A stretch of 64,000 nt of DNA from Caulobacter sp. NIBR2454 (GTDB taxonomy: Bacteria; Pseudomonadota; Alphaproteobacteria; Caulobacterales; Caulobacteraceae): the NCBI RefSeq assembly GCF_027474405.1, contig NZ_CP114871.1, forward strand, positions 2,613,001 to 2,677,000. Direction: 5' to 3'. The notes beneath the pieces were generated by a model. The model was given only the letters and a program-made list of their open reading frames with translations. It did not search any database and was not told the origin of the DNA. Made by a program: the position numbers and the translations under genes. Each line of letters begins with the position of its first letter. The stretch's first letter is position 1. This document shows positions 1-8,245 of the stretch, piece after piece.

Positions 1-163
1 CGCACATGAGCCAGCCCGCCGCGCCGGGCGCGCCCGCGATCAGGGCGACGCCCGCGATGACCACGGCCGCGAGCCATACACCATGCCAGACAGCCGCCCG
101 CGAGCCGGCGACGGCGGCCGCCCGGCGAACAGGTCCCTGGATATGGCGAGGATGGTCTTTCAC
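1..163 (-). CDS. N-terminus of a membrane protein (partial, runs off the window)
   Basis: An open frame on the minus strand starts at a GTG and stays open to the window edge, giving about 54 residues. After a basic stretch of about 30 residues comes a hydrophobic segment (VWLAAVVIAGVALIAGAPG) that looks like a transmembrane helix. No clear Shine-Dalgarno sequence precedes the GTG, so the start is uncertain. It would be divergent from the histidine kinase gene. Too little is visible to name a family; an inner-membrane protein is all that can be inferred, and a chance frame cannot be excluded. Confidence 0.35.
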   Translation of the reverse strand, partial: MKDHPRHIQGPVRRAAAVAGSRAAVWHGVWLAAVVIAGVALIAGAPGAAGWLMC

Positions 164-347
164 AGCACCGTGTCGATTAGAGAGCTAAACCGCCGGAGAG
201 TAATCATTTCGGGCGGATTCTGCAGGGCGCACAACCCCGGAGCGATCGGCAGAACCCTGCTTTGCGACTTCTCTTGTGGACGGAAACGGATTCGTAAGCG
301 CGAGGGCGCATGGTCGCATCAATGATTAACGGGGGCCAGCACGGTCC

Positions 348-1163
<816 letters not shown>

Positions 1164-1169
1164 GTCTTG

Positions 1170-1277
1170 CGTGCTTCGAGACGCGCTATCGCGCTCCTCA
1201 GCATGACGAGGTTTGTCGCTTTACTGAATCCGTCATCCTGAGGAGCAGCCGAAAGGCTGCGCCTCGAAGGACGAGCG
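1170..1277. repeat. intergenic palindromic repeat, family 1 (copy a)
   Basis: About 108 bp with outer arms TGCTTCGAGACGCG and CGCCTCGAAGGACGA, and inner arms CTCCTCAGCATGACGA and CGTCATCCTGAGGAG. Two further copies lie at 16266 and 62681. The nested inverted-repeat design suggests a non-coding REP/MITE-like element between the kinase and sufE genes. Confidence 0.8.
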
Positions 1278-1315
1278 ACCTTGCCCCCGCCGCCCTCGCC
1301 GCTTAAGTCGCGGCC

Positions 1316-1732
1316 ATGAGCGGTATCGACCAGACCCTGAACGAGATCGTCGAGGAGTTCGAACTCATCGGCGACCGCGACGCGCAGTACGAATATGTCA
1401 TCGAGCTGGGCAAGGCCCTGCCCCGGCTGCCAGCTGCCGAGCAGACGGAGGCCAACGCCCTGCGCGGCTGCGCCTCGCCGGCCTGGCTGGTGACCGAACG
1501 GCGGGCCGACGGGACCCTGGTGTTCCGGGGCGACAGCGAGGCGGTGATCCCGCGCGGCATCATCGGGGTGTTGCTGCGTCTCTATTCCGGCCGCACGCCG
1601 GCCGAAATCCTGGCCTTCGACGCCCGCGAGGGGCTGGCGCGGCTGGGCCTGAGCAACATGCTGTCCATGAGCCGCGCCAATGGGTTGGCGTCGATGGTGT
1701 CGCGGATACGGAGTGATGCGGAGCGAGCCTGA
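1316..1732 (+). CDS. sufE: SufE family Fe-S cluster assembly sulfur acceptor
   Basis: A 138-residue protein of normal SufE length. SufE accepts persulfide sulfur from the cysteine desulfurase SufS and passes it to the SufBCD scaffold in the cytoplasm. The active cysteine is C52 in LRGCASPAW, the site of the family's V.GC.S.vW motif. The C-terminal SRANGLASM stretch is also typical of the family. No other suf genes are next to it, so it is a stand-alone copy, and its exact partner cannot be told from context. It follows a family-1 repeat and is followed by a different palindromic repeat. Confidence 0.9.
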   Translation: MSGIDQTLNEIVEEFELIGDRDAQYEYVIELGKALPRLPAAEQTEANALRGCASPAWLVTERRADGTLVFRGDSEAVIPRGIIGVLLRLYSGRTPAEILAFDAREGLARLGLSNMLSMSRANGLASMVSRIRSDAERA

Positions 1733-1733
1733 T

Positions 1734-1853
1734 CCCCCTTCTCCCTTGATGGGAGAAGGGTCGGGGATGAGGGTGATGCGGCGGTGGACGAGGGTGCGGC
1801 GGAACGGTCGCGTCATCCTCACCCCTGCCCCTCTCCCATCGAGGGAGAGGGGT
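1734..1853. repeat. intergenic inverted repeat (CCCTTCTCCC/GGGAGAAGGG type)
   Basis: Two hairpins, CCCTTCTCCCTTGATGGGAG and CCCCTCTCCCATCGAGGGAG, flank a GGGATGAGGGTGATGCGG / CATCCTCACCCC inverted pair. It lies between two convergent genes (sufE and the SRPBCC gene), so it may also act as a two-way terminator. This arrangement resembles a dispersed proteobacterial intergenic repeat. Confidence 0.6.
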
Positions 1854-1865
1854 TCATCTATAGAG

Positions 1866-2399
1866 TCACGCCGGCAGGCGCTGATCGTATTGGGGTTTGA
1901 GAACGGCGACACGGTCCCAGAAGGGAGCCGGGGTCTTGCCGCGCGCCTTGGCTTCCAGGACGTCCAGGTGCGCGTGCCAGCCGGAGCTGACGCTGAGCAG
2001 GGTGGAGCGGTCGGGGACGCGGCTGTGGACCAGGGTCAGCAGGACCTCGTCGCCCTGAGCCTGAAGCTCGAAGGAGACCTCGCCGTGGGCGCCCCAGGTG
2101 ATGGCGAGTTTGCGGGGCGGGTCGAACTGGGTGATGCGGCTTTGCATCCGGTGTTCGTCCGCCATGCCGTCGGGGCGCTTGCCGGGCGGGTCGGTGAGTT
2201 CATCGTTGCGCCAGACGAACTCGAAGGTCGTGTCGGCGCCCTTCTGCATGTCGCCGGCGGCCAGCCACTGGCGGCGCAGTTCGCTGTCGGTCAGATAGGC
2301 CCAGCAGCGCTCGATGGGGCCGGGCAGCAGGCGCTGGATCTTCAGGGTCGCGGGCTCGATCAGCGCGCCATAGGCGTCGAGAGTGATGGCGTCGGTCAT
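1866..2399 (-). CDS. SRPBCC (AHSA1/START-like) domain protein
   Basis: A 177-residue protein with the AHSA1-type START fold signature: an N-terminal strand followed by ERCWAYLTDSELRRQWLAAGDM, a central FEFVWRND strand and a C-terminal helix with GWHAHLDVLEAKARG. Such proteins bind hydrophobic ligands in a cavity; the ligand here is unknown. Its start codon overlaps the stop of the upstream ArsR gene by 4 bp, so the two are translationally coupled. Pairs of a metal-free ArsR regulator with an AHSA1 protein are common in bacteria, and the regulator probably controls this gene. Confidence 0.85.
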   Translation of the reverse strand: MTDAITLDAYGALIEPATLKIQRLLPGPIERCWAYLTDSELRRQWLAAGDMQKGADTTFEFVWRNDELTDPPGKRPDGMADEHRMQSRITQFDPPRKLAITWGAHGEVSFELQAQGDEVLLTLVHSRVPDRSTLLSVSSGWHAHLDVLEAKARGKTPAPFWDRVAVLKPQYDQRLPA

Positions 2400-2761
2400 T
2401 GGTCTTCTCCTTTGGGGACGGGCGTTTTGCCCGCGTCGGCGTCACGGAGCAGTTGCTCGAGAACATCCAGACGTTCGGTCCAGAAGCGCTCGTAGAAGCT
2501 CAGCCACTGCTGGGCGCTGGCGAGGGGGCCGGGGTCGAGGCGGCACATATGGGTGCGGCCCCTCACCTCGCGGCGGATCAGGCCGGCGTTCTCCAGCGCC
2601 TTGATGTGCTTGGAGACGGCCGCCAGCGAGATTTCGAAAGGTTCGGCCAGCTGGCTCACCGTGCGCTCGCCGTCCGCGAGGTCGCGGAGCATCCGGCGAC
2701 GGGTGGCGTCGCCGAGGGCGTGAAAGACGGTGTCCAGCTGGGGCGCTTCTAATTCAACCAT
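2396..2761 (-). CDS. ArsR family winged-helix regulator
   Basis: A 121-residue HTH protein: FHALGDATRRRMLRDLADGERTV, then the recognition region EISLAAVSKHIKALENAGL at about 43-61, then the wing (VRGRTHMCRL). The metal-binding cysteine pairs of classical ArsR/SmtB sensors are missing, with one Cys at about 73, so this belongs to the SdpR-like, non-metal branch. It is the first gene of a two-gene operon with the SRPBCC gene. Two matching palindromes lie on and just upstream of its start codon, which points to autorepression. Confidence 0.9.
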   Translation of the reverse strand: MVELEAPQLDTVFHALGDATRRRMLRDLADGERTVSQLAEPFEISLAAVSKHIKALENAGLIRREVRGRTHMCRLDPGPLASAQQWLSFYERFWTERLDVLEQLLRDADAGKTPVPKGEDQ

Positions 2762-2771
2762 GTCGTTGAAT
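2752..2771. promoter_or_regulatory. candidate ArsR operator overlapping the start codon
   Basis: Perfect inverted repeat ATTCAAC-N6-GTTGAAT that includes the ATG of the ArsR gene. A second copy of the same design lies 39 bp upstream. Confidence 0.6.
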
Positions 2772-2790
2772 ATGAGAAACGCACGGAAAG

Positions 2791-2810
2791 AGTCAACCGA
2801 TTGGTTGAAT
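2791..2810. promoter_or_regulatory. candidate ArsR operator, upstream copy
   Basis: AGTCAAC-N6-GTTGAAT, with an extended palindrome TCAACC-GATT-GGTTGA. It has the same spacing as the copy over the start codon and is probably part of the arsR promoter. The region around it is AT-rich compared with its neighbours. Confidence 0.6.
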
Positions 2811-2815
2811 ATTTT

Positions 2816-3517
2816 TCAGGCCAGCCCGTAGTGCTGGGCTAGCCGGTCGAGGGCGAGGGTCAGGACCGTCTTGCCGGACCGGCGCGGCAGGCCAAGCGCG
2901 CGCTCGGCGGCGTCGAGGGCGGAGCCGGCGCCGCAGACCCGCTCCAGCATTTCCTTCAGGCCAGGACCGACGGCGTCGAGGGCGCGGGCGATGCGGTCCT
3001 TGGCGGCGCGGGCGCGTTCCGCGGGTTCCAGGCCCGGGCCGCGACCGCCGCTGCCGCGGGGGCCGGCGTCCCAGGCCATGGTCAGGCGGCCCAGGGTTCC
3101 GGCGCGGTGAAAGTCCTCGCGCAGCTTCTCGCCCGCCGCGGCCTGGATCGGGGTCAGCCAGGGGCGGCCTTGCGGATCACGGCGGCGGGCCAGCCAGGCG
3201 ATGGGGGACTCGCCCAGATTGGCGCGGCGCGCGACAAGGCGGCCGTCGGGCTCGGCTGTCGTACGCTCGCCCTCGATGAAGCCAGGGCGGGCGGCGGCGG
3301 AGGGCGCAGGCTGGGCGACGGCGGTGCGGGCAAGGACGTAGCCCCCCTCCCCGCGCGGACGCAGGCCCGGCTCGCGGACCAAGGCGTCGAAGGCCGCCTC
3401 GTCCAGCCACATCATCGGGCGCCTGCGGCGATCGGCGGTGGCGCGCAGCAGATAGACGCCGCCGCTGGCCTCCAGCCAGGCGCCCGGGCGGGCCAGCAGG
3501 GCGGCGGCGCGGTTCAC
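2816..3517 (-). CDS. DUF6456 domain protein
   Basis: A 233-residue protein. The N-terminal half is Arg/Ala-rich. The C-terminal half holds the conserved ESPIAWLARRRDPQGRPWLT and GEKLREDFHRAGTLGRLTM motifs, and near the end LDAAERALGLPRRSGKTVL followed by LALDRLAQHYGL, which reads like an HTH-type helical bundle and ends in Ala. This matches my memory of DUF6456, an alphaproteobacterial family of unknown function. It overlaps the upstream DnaA-like gene by 4 bp (ATGA), so the two are made together. A DNA-related role is inferred only from that partner. Confidence 0.75.
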   Translation of the reverse strand: MNRAAALLARPGAWLEASGGVYLLRATADRRRRPMMWLDEAAFDALVREPGLRPRGEGGYVLARTAVAQPAPSAAARPGFIEGERTTAEPDGRLVARRANLGESPIAWLARRRDPQGRPWLTPIQAAAGEKLREDFHRAGTLGRLTMAWDAGPRGSGGRGPGLEPAERARAAKDRIARALDAVGPGLKEMLERVCGAGSALDAAERALGLPRRSGKTVLTLALDRLAQHYGLA

Positions 3518-3882
3518 GCGGTCGCCCAGGTGTCGGCGGGGGCCTGGCGCAGGCAGGCCTCCATCTCGCTCAGCCGCGCGTCGAAGGCGGCGTCATCGCG
3601 CAGGTCCTCGATGCGATGGCAGGCATGGCTGGCCGTGGTGCGGTCGCGGCCAAAGGCGGCGGCCACGCGGGCCATGGGCCAGGCGAAGGCCACATGGGTC
3701 AGGTACATGGCCATCTGGCGGGCGCGGGCGGCCTCGGCGCGGGCGCGGGTGCGGGCGGCGATCTCGCGCGGCGGCACCCCGGTGGACATGGCGACGAGGC
3801 TGGTTACGAAGCCGGCGGCCAGGCGGTCCTTCTTCGGATCGCGGCCTGCTTCGAGCAGTTCGTCATAGGTTTGGGCAGTCAT
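3514..3882 (-). CDS. stand-alone DnaA domain IV-like DNA-binding protein
   Basis: A 122-residue protein resembling only the C-terminal DNA-binding domain of the replication initiator DnaA. It has a basic helix (RARAEAARARQMAMYLTHVA) and the DnaA signature AFGRDRTTASHACHRIEDL, the helix-turn-helix that reads DnaA boxes. There is no AAA+ ATPase domain, so it cannot act as an initiator by itself. An ATG preceded by GGAGAGAGCAAGGAA was chosen; the frame remains open for 35 more codons upstream without a better start. It is followed at 4-bp overlap by the DUF6456 gene. It may compete with DnaA for boxes or act as a regulator; this is inference. Confidence 0.8.
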   Translation of the reverse strand: MTAQTYDELLEAGRDPKKDRLAAGFVTSLVAMSTGVPPREIAARTRARAEAARARQMAMYLTHVAFAWPMARVAAAFGRDRTTASHACHRIEDLRDDAAFDARLSEMEACLRQAPADTWATA

Positions 3883-3968
3883 TTCCTTGCTCTCTCCTCG
3901 GCCCGCACGCCTTTTTGCGTCGAGCCACTCCGCAACCTTAGGTCGCGAGGGGAAGGGCGAGGATAACT

Positions 3969-3993
3969 TTCCTATTGCTATCCACAATAGGAA
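3969..3993. promoter_or_regulatory. perfect inverted repeat with DnaA-box-like loop
   Basis: TTCCTATTG-N7-CAATAGGAA, about 90 bp upstream of the DnaA-domain-IV gene. The loop and right arm include CTATCCACA, one base from the DnaA box TTATCCACA. It is a candidate autoregulatory site for that gene. Confidence 0.45.
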
Positions 3994-4021
3994 TAAAAGC
4001 CGGATACGTCCGACTTTGACG

Positions 4022-4549
4022 TCAGGCCGCGCGGATGCCGCTGGACGCCAGAACTTCAGGCTGCATGCCCACCACGGCGTCGTAGCCGAGGATCATATCG
4101 ACCTTGCGACCATCCGAGGACAGCGGCAGGCGAAGCCACAGGATCGACAGGTGAGCGGCGCCGCGCCAGGCCAGATTGTGGACCCCGACGCCTGGCTTGG
4201 CCTCGTCGACCACGCGGTCGAGTTCATGGCGCCAGTAGTCGGCGGCGGTGGAGTTGTAGACCTCGCCCAGGGTGCGGCCGGTGATCTCGCGGCCATAGAC
4301 GGTGTAGAGACCGGTGCCCGCTAGGCGCAGGGCGTAATCGCGTCCAGTCCCGCCGCGCCCGTCAGGGACCACATCGATCAGACTGACCGTCGGCAAAAGC
4401 CGCTTCATGCTGGAAGGATCGATGTCCGCGCGACTGGGCAGCTTGGAGCCCCGACGCAGCGACGCCCAGTAGGCGAACATCTCTTGGTGAGCTCTTGCCG
4501 CCGCGGCGGGAGCGCCCAATTGCGCGACCATCTCCAGAGTCCCGAACAA
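4022..4549 (-). CDS. PAS_5 domain protein
   Basis: A 175-residue protein. MFAYWASLRRGSKLPSRADI followed by DPSSMKRLLPTVSLIDVV and YALRLAGTGLYTVYGREITG matches the PAS_5 family common in Caulobacterales and Rhodospirillales, where a single PAS-like sensor domain stands alone. Ligand and partner are unknown. A second in-frame Met at residue 7 could also be the start. It lies alone between the DnaA-like operon and mucR, all on the minus strand. Confidence 0.8.
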   Translation of the reverse strand: MFGTLEMVAQLGAPAAAARAHQEMFAYWASLRRGSKLPSRADIDPSSMKRLLPTVSLIDVVPDGRGGTGRDYALRLAGTGLYTVYGREITGRTLGEVYNSTAADYWRHELDRVVDEAKPGVGVHNLAWRGAAHLSILWLRLPLSSDGRKVDMILGYDAVVGMQPEVLASSGIRAA

Positions 4550-4710
4550 GCCGTTGGAATCACGACAATTAACTATCGCTCAACCAACGAATCGGGAGCA
4601 AGCGGAAAAGGGTTAACGCGCGCAAAAAGGCGCCAGAACGGCACAACGGCGTTGCTCCGAAACGACAGTTTCGGCCCGCCTGCCCCATGCTTGAGCTTTA
4701 AACGCAGAAA

Positions 4711-4738
4711 CGCCCGCCGTCCGATAGGACGACGGGCG
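4711..4738 (-). terminator. rho-independent terminator of the MucR gene
   Basis: A GC-rich hairpin (CGCCCGTCGTCC / GGACGGCGGGCG with one mismatch, 4-base loop) about 27 bp past the MucR stop. It is followed on the minus strand by GTTTCTGCGTTT. Confidence 0.65.
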
Positions 4739-4764
4739 CTTCAAAAGACCGGGTCGGCTGAGGT

Positions 4765-5184
4765 CTAGCGACCCTTGCGGGCGGGTTTGCGGCCGCCTTG
4801 GCCCAGACCCATCTGCTTGGCCAGGTCCGAACGCGCCTTGGCGTAGTTCGGGGCGACCATCGGATAGTCCTTGGGCAGGTTCCACTTGGCCCGATATTCC
4901 TCGGGGCTCATGTTGTACTTGGTCCGCAGGTGGCGCTTCAGCGACTTGAACTTGCGGCCGTCCTCCAGGCAGACGAGGTGGTCGGGCGTGATCGAGCGCT
5001 TGAGCGGCACGGCCGGCTCCTTGGGCGCGACCTCGACCGGCTCGGCGCCGGTGGCGATCTCGGCGATGGCGCGGTGGATGCTCTGGATCAGGGCGGGCAG
5101 GTCGGACGCCGACACGGAATTGTTGCCCACGTAAGCGGAAACGATATCCGCCGTCATCTCGATGATTTCTGCTTTATCGTCCAT
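4765..5184 (-). CDS. mucR: MucR/Ros family zinc-finger transcriptional regulator
   Basis: A 139-residue protein. After a helical N-terminal oligomerisation region comes LVCLEDGRKFKSLKRHLRTK followed by YNMSPEEYRAKWNLPKDYPM, the prokaryotic zinc-finger domain of MucR/Ros, and then a basic GRKPARKGR tail. MucR proteins bind AT-rich promoter DNA and silence surface, motility and envelope genes. In Caulobacter MucR paralogs act in the SciP/CtrA cell-cycle circuit. A strong hairpin terminator follows. Several regions in this window (the surface-protein leaders, receptor promoters) are AT-rich relative to the genome and would be plausible targets, though that is a guess. Confidence 0.92.
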   Translation of the reverse strand: MDDKAEIIEMTADIVSAYVGNNSVSASDLPALIQSIHRAIAEIATGAEPVEVAPKEPAVPLKRSITPDHLVCLEDGRKFKSLKRHLRTKYNMSPEEYRAKWNLPKDYPMVAPNYAKARSDLAKQMGLGQGGRKPARKGR

Positions 5185-5393
5185 GTTCGTCTTATTCTGC
5201 TGAGGGCGCGCGACGCCGCATCAATTGTTGATTCCGAAGTCAGGAGGCTCGTACTTATAGAACGCCGCTCATTCAGACAAGCGTGGTGCATGATCTTTGT
5301 CTCGAAAACAAAGATGCTCATAAATGTGGTAACCGCGCCGAGTTTTTGACCTTGGAAGTCGCCAAACACTAGATCAGCGTTCATCCGACGCGG

Positions 5394-6461
5394 CTACAGA
5401 TCGAGCGGCGGCGGAAATACATCCCAATAGCGAAGAACCGTCTGCGCCCGATCGATGGCCAGACCGTCAAACAGCTCCACCAAATCTTGCTTCGAACCCG
5501 GCCGCTGCAGGGCGGACCAGAGCGTGACCAGGGCGTCGCGCGGCAGCCCCGCCGCCTTGACCAGGACCACCAGGGCCTCACCGCCCGGATCGTCGAAGAT
5601 CCGCCGCCCGGTCTGAGGCTTCACCCCGGCGAGACGGGCGATCTCGTCAGTCATGGACGGGGTGACGCCGAACCGCGCCGCCTGGATGGCCGCTTCAAGG
5701 GTCGGAAATAGGCCGGAATGGGCGCGGTCTCGCTGGCGGCGGCCGACAAACTCCAGGGTGCGACGGGTGAGCCGGTCGGCCCATCCCCCGGCCTTGGCGA
5801 CGGGATAGAGGTCGTCCACCGCCTCGCGCAGTTGAGCCCGCGGGGCGGCGAAGCGGCGCAGGACCTGCGCCCGCGCCGCGGGGTCCGCGGACCAGAACAG
5901 GTCGAAGGCCTGGCCGGGGGTCAGCTCGCCGCGCGCCAGGAGCGGCGCCACCAGCTCGGGCCGAGCGCTGGCGGCGGCGGTGAGGATGGCGAGCGCGCCC
6001 TGCCCCAGGCGCGCGTCGCGGTTGATCAGCAAGACCTCGCCCGCCGCGATGTCGCCGGCTTCCAGGATGGCGTCGGACACCACCTCGCTCACACCAGGCC
6101 GGGCGGCGATCAGGGCGCGGTGCTCGTCACTGGCGCGGCGGGCGCAATCGACCAGTTCGGCGTCGCCCAGATGAGCACGGGATTCCAGCAGGGGCCGGGC
6201 CACGGCCACGGCGTCGCGCAACAGGACGCGGACCAGGGCCGCCGGCGGGGAAGAGATGGCCGACAGACGCTGGGCCACGCGCACCCGCTCGCCCTCGGCC
6301 GCCTCGCGCAGGGCCTCGATCAGCAGATCGACGGCCACGGCCTTCTGATGCGGGTCCGTGCGCTCGGCGGGAAGACAGACCAGATCGGCCAGCCGCTTGA
6401 GCAACGCCGCCCGCAACCGGGCGGCGGCCTCTGGCGCGGAATCGGCGGCGGGCTGGCTCAC
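5394..6461 (-). CDS. DUF2336 domain protein
   Basis: A 355-residue, helix-rich protein of the alphaproteobacterial DUF2336 family. It starts with a GTG. It is built from repeated HEAT-like helices, for example LKRLADLVCLPAERTDPHQK, VAQRLSAISSPPAALVRVLL and ILEAGDIAAGEVLLINRDAR, and near the C-terminus MTDEIARLAGVKPQTGRRIF. No catalytic motif is visible. In the family the domain often occurs in cytoplasmic proteins of unknown function. It stands alone, with a 209-bp gap to mucR and a family-2 repeat before the next gene. Confidence 0.8.
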   Translation of the reverse strand: MSQPAADSAPEAAARLRAALLKRLADLVCLPAERTDPHQKAVAVDLLIEALREAAEGERVRVAQRLSAISSPPAALVRVLLRDAVAVARPLLESRAHLGDAELVDCARRASDEHRALIAARPGVSEVVSDAILEAGDIAAGEVLLINRDARLGQGALAILTAAASARPELVAPLLARGELTPGQAFDLFWSADPAARAQVLRRFAAPRAQLREAVDDLYPVAKAGGWADRLTRRTLEFVGRRQRDRAHSGLFPTLEAAIQAARFGVTPSMTDEIARLAGVKPQTGRRIFDDPGGEALVVLVKAAGLPRDALVTLWSALQRPGSKQDLVELFDGLAIDRAQTVLRYWDVFPPPLDL

Positions 6462-6510
6462 AGGGAGAGTAGTTCACTCTCTCCCCTGCGGTGCAACGCC
6501 CGGCTTAAGC

Positions 6511-6620
6511 CGCTTCCCCCGGCCTTGTGCCTGGGGTCCCTACATCCGCACGCACAATGCGAACCGTTTGGCGCGGCATCGGCGGACATAGGGACCCTCG
6601 CCACAAGGGCGAGGGAGGCG
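6511..6620. repeat. intergenic palindromic repeat, family 2 (copy a)
   Basis: About 110 bp with a CCTTGTGCCTGGGGTCCC left end, a central GTTTGGCGCGGCATCGGCGG and a right end CATAGGGACCCTCGCCACAA followed by GGGCGAGGGAGGCG. Other copies are at 8067 and 16383. Confidence 0.75.
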
Positions 6621-6630
6621 CGTATATTCG

Positions 6631-7515
6631 CTATTTAAACTCCGGGCGATCCCAATGCTCCCACACGTCGGGCAGGTCGGACGAGACCTTGTCGGGATAG
6701 TTGGGCGGGCGTTTTTCCAGGAAGGAAGTCACGCCTTCCTTGGCGTCGCCGGAAGCGCCGCGCGACTGGATGGCCCGGCTGTCGGCCATGTGGGCCTGCA
6801 TCGGATGGACAGCGCCGGCCATGCGCCAGATCAGCTGGCGCGACAGGGCCACCGAGACCGGGGCGGTGTTGTCGGCGATCTCGCGCGCCAGGGCGGTGGC
6901 GGCGGGCAGCAGGTCCTCTGGCGCGTGGAGCGAGCGGACGAGGCCGCGATCCAGGGCCTCCTGCGCGCCGAAGACGCGGCCGGTGAAACACCATTCCAGG
7001 GCGGTCTGCGGCCCTACCAGACGCGGCAGGAACCAGGACGAACAGGCTTCCGGCGTGATGCCGCGCTTGGCGAAGACGAAGCCAAACTTGGCGTCGGTGC
7101 TGGCCAGGCGGATGTCCATGGGTAGCTGCATGGTGACGCCCACGCCCACGGCCGGGCCGTTCACAGCGGCGATCACGGGTTTCAGGCTGTCGAAGATACG
7201 CAAGGAGACCCGGCCGCCGCCGTCGCGATAGATGTCGCCGACCTTGCCCTCTTCGCGTTCCAGCGCCTGGGGCGAGGTGCGGTCGAAGGTGGCGCCGCCG
7301 CCCGACAGGTCCGCCCCGGCGCAGAAGGCGCGGCCCGAGCCGGTGACGATCACCGCGCGGACGGCGTCGTCGGCGTCGGTGCTGTCGAAAGCCTCGATCA
7401 GTTCCTTCATCATGCGGGCGGTGAAGGCGTTCAGCTTCTCCGGCCGGTTCAGGGTGAGGGTCGCGACGCCGTCGCGGACGTCGTACAGCAGGGTCTCGAA
7501 CTTCGGCGCGGACAT
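6631..7515 (-). CDS. enoyl-CoA hydratase/isomerase family protein
   Basis: A 294-residue crotonase-fold protein. It has the N-terminal NRPEKLNAF motif, the oxyanion-hole segment VTGSGRAFCAGADLSGGG, the second oxyanion loop AAVNGPAVGVGVTM and the active-site stretch FAKRGITPEACSSWFLPRLV. It probably adds water to, or isomerises, a 2-enoyl-CoA in acyl-CoA breakdown. The start ATG follows GGGAGACCACC. A MaoC-type hydratase gene is divergently transcribed 77 bp away, so the two may serve the same acyl-CoA route; the substrate cannot be told. Confidence 0.9.
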   Translation of the reverse strand: MSAPKFETLLYDVRDGVATLTLNRPEKLNAFTARMMKELIEAFDSTDADDAVRAVIVTGSGRAFCAGADLSGGGATFDRTSPQALEREEGKVGDIYRDGGGRVSLRIFDSLKPVIAAVNGPAVGVGVTMQLPMDIRLASTDAKFGFVFAKRGITPEACSSWFLPRLVGPQTALEWCFTGRVFGAQEALDRGLVRSLHAPEDLLPAATALAREIADNTAPVSVALSRQLIWRMAGAVHPMQAHMADSRAIQSRGASGDAKEGVTSFLEKRPPNYPDKVSSDLPDVWEHWDRPEFK

Positions 7516-7592
7516 GGTGGTCTCCCTTGTTTTGCGGGGATGATGACCGCTACAACGCTACGAAACAATCGTTTGAATAGGGAGAAGCCCGC

Positions 7593-8042
7593 ATGAAGAG
7601 CGTCACTTTCGCCGACGTCGCCAGCCTGGTCGGCCAAGAGGTCGGAGTGTCCGACTGGGTCGAGATCACCCAGGAGCGGGTCAATCAGTTCGCCGAAGCC
7701 ACCGGGGACCACCAGTGGATTCACGTGGATGTGGAGCGCGCCACCCGCGAGATCGGCGGCCCGATCGCCCACGGCTACCTGACCCTGTCGCTGATCCCGT
7801 TTCTGGGCGCGGGTCTGCTGAACGTGTCGGGCGTCACGCGCGGCATCAACTACGGCACCGAGAAGGTGCGCTTCACCAACATGGTGCGGGTCGGTAAGCG
7901 CGTACGCATGCGCCAGAAGCTGACCGGCGTTGAGCCCAAGGCCGGCGGCCTGCAGCTGAAGAACGAATGCACCATCGAGATTGAGGGCGAAGAACGCCCC
8001 GCCTGCGTGGCCGAGACGATCTCGATCATTTACGGGGGTTAG
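7593..8042 (+). CDS. MaoC family (R)-specific hydratase
   Basis: A 149-residue hot-dog fold protein of the MaoC/NodN type. The hydratase motif is visible as FAEATGDHQWIHVD, with Asp and His as the catalytic pair, followed by GPIAHGYLTLSLIPFL. It probably hydrates a trans-2-enoyl-CoA. The start ATG follows GGGAGAAGCCCGC. It is divergent from the crotonase gene, and the 77-bp gap must hold both promoters. Confidence 0.9.
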   Translation: MKSVTFADVASLVGQEVGVSDWVEITQERVNQFAEATGDHQWIHVDVERATREIGGPIAHGYLTLSLIPFLGAGLLNVSGVTRGINYGTEKVRFTNMVRVGKRVRMRQKLTGVEPKAGGLQLKNECTIEIEGEERPACVAETISIIYGG

Positions 8043-8066
8043 CTCCCTTAGCGCCTTACATAGTGC

Positions 8067-8173
8067 GCTTCCCCAGGCCTTGTGCCTGGGGTCCCTGCAT
8101 CCGTATTCGCGGCGACCGACCGTTTGGCGCGGCGGCGGCGGACACAGGGACCCTCGCCACAAGGGCGAGGGAA
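8067..8173. repeat. intergenic palindromic repeat, family 2 (copy b)
   Basis: Same layout as copy a: CAGGCCTTGTGCCTGGGGTC, then GACCGTTTGGCGCGGCGGCG, then ACACAGGGACCCTCGCCACA. It lies between the MaoC gene and the convergent TPR gene. Confidence 0.75.
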
Positions 8174-8245
8174 TCTATTCTTGAGGCGGTCGAGAAGGCG
8201 GTGCGTTAGGGGACGCGCCGCCTTCCCTCCCCGCTCACGCCGTCC

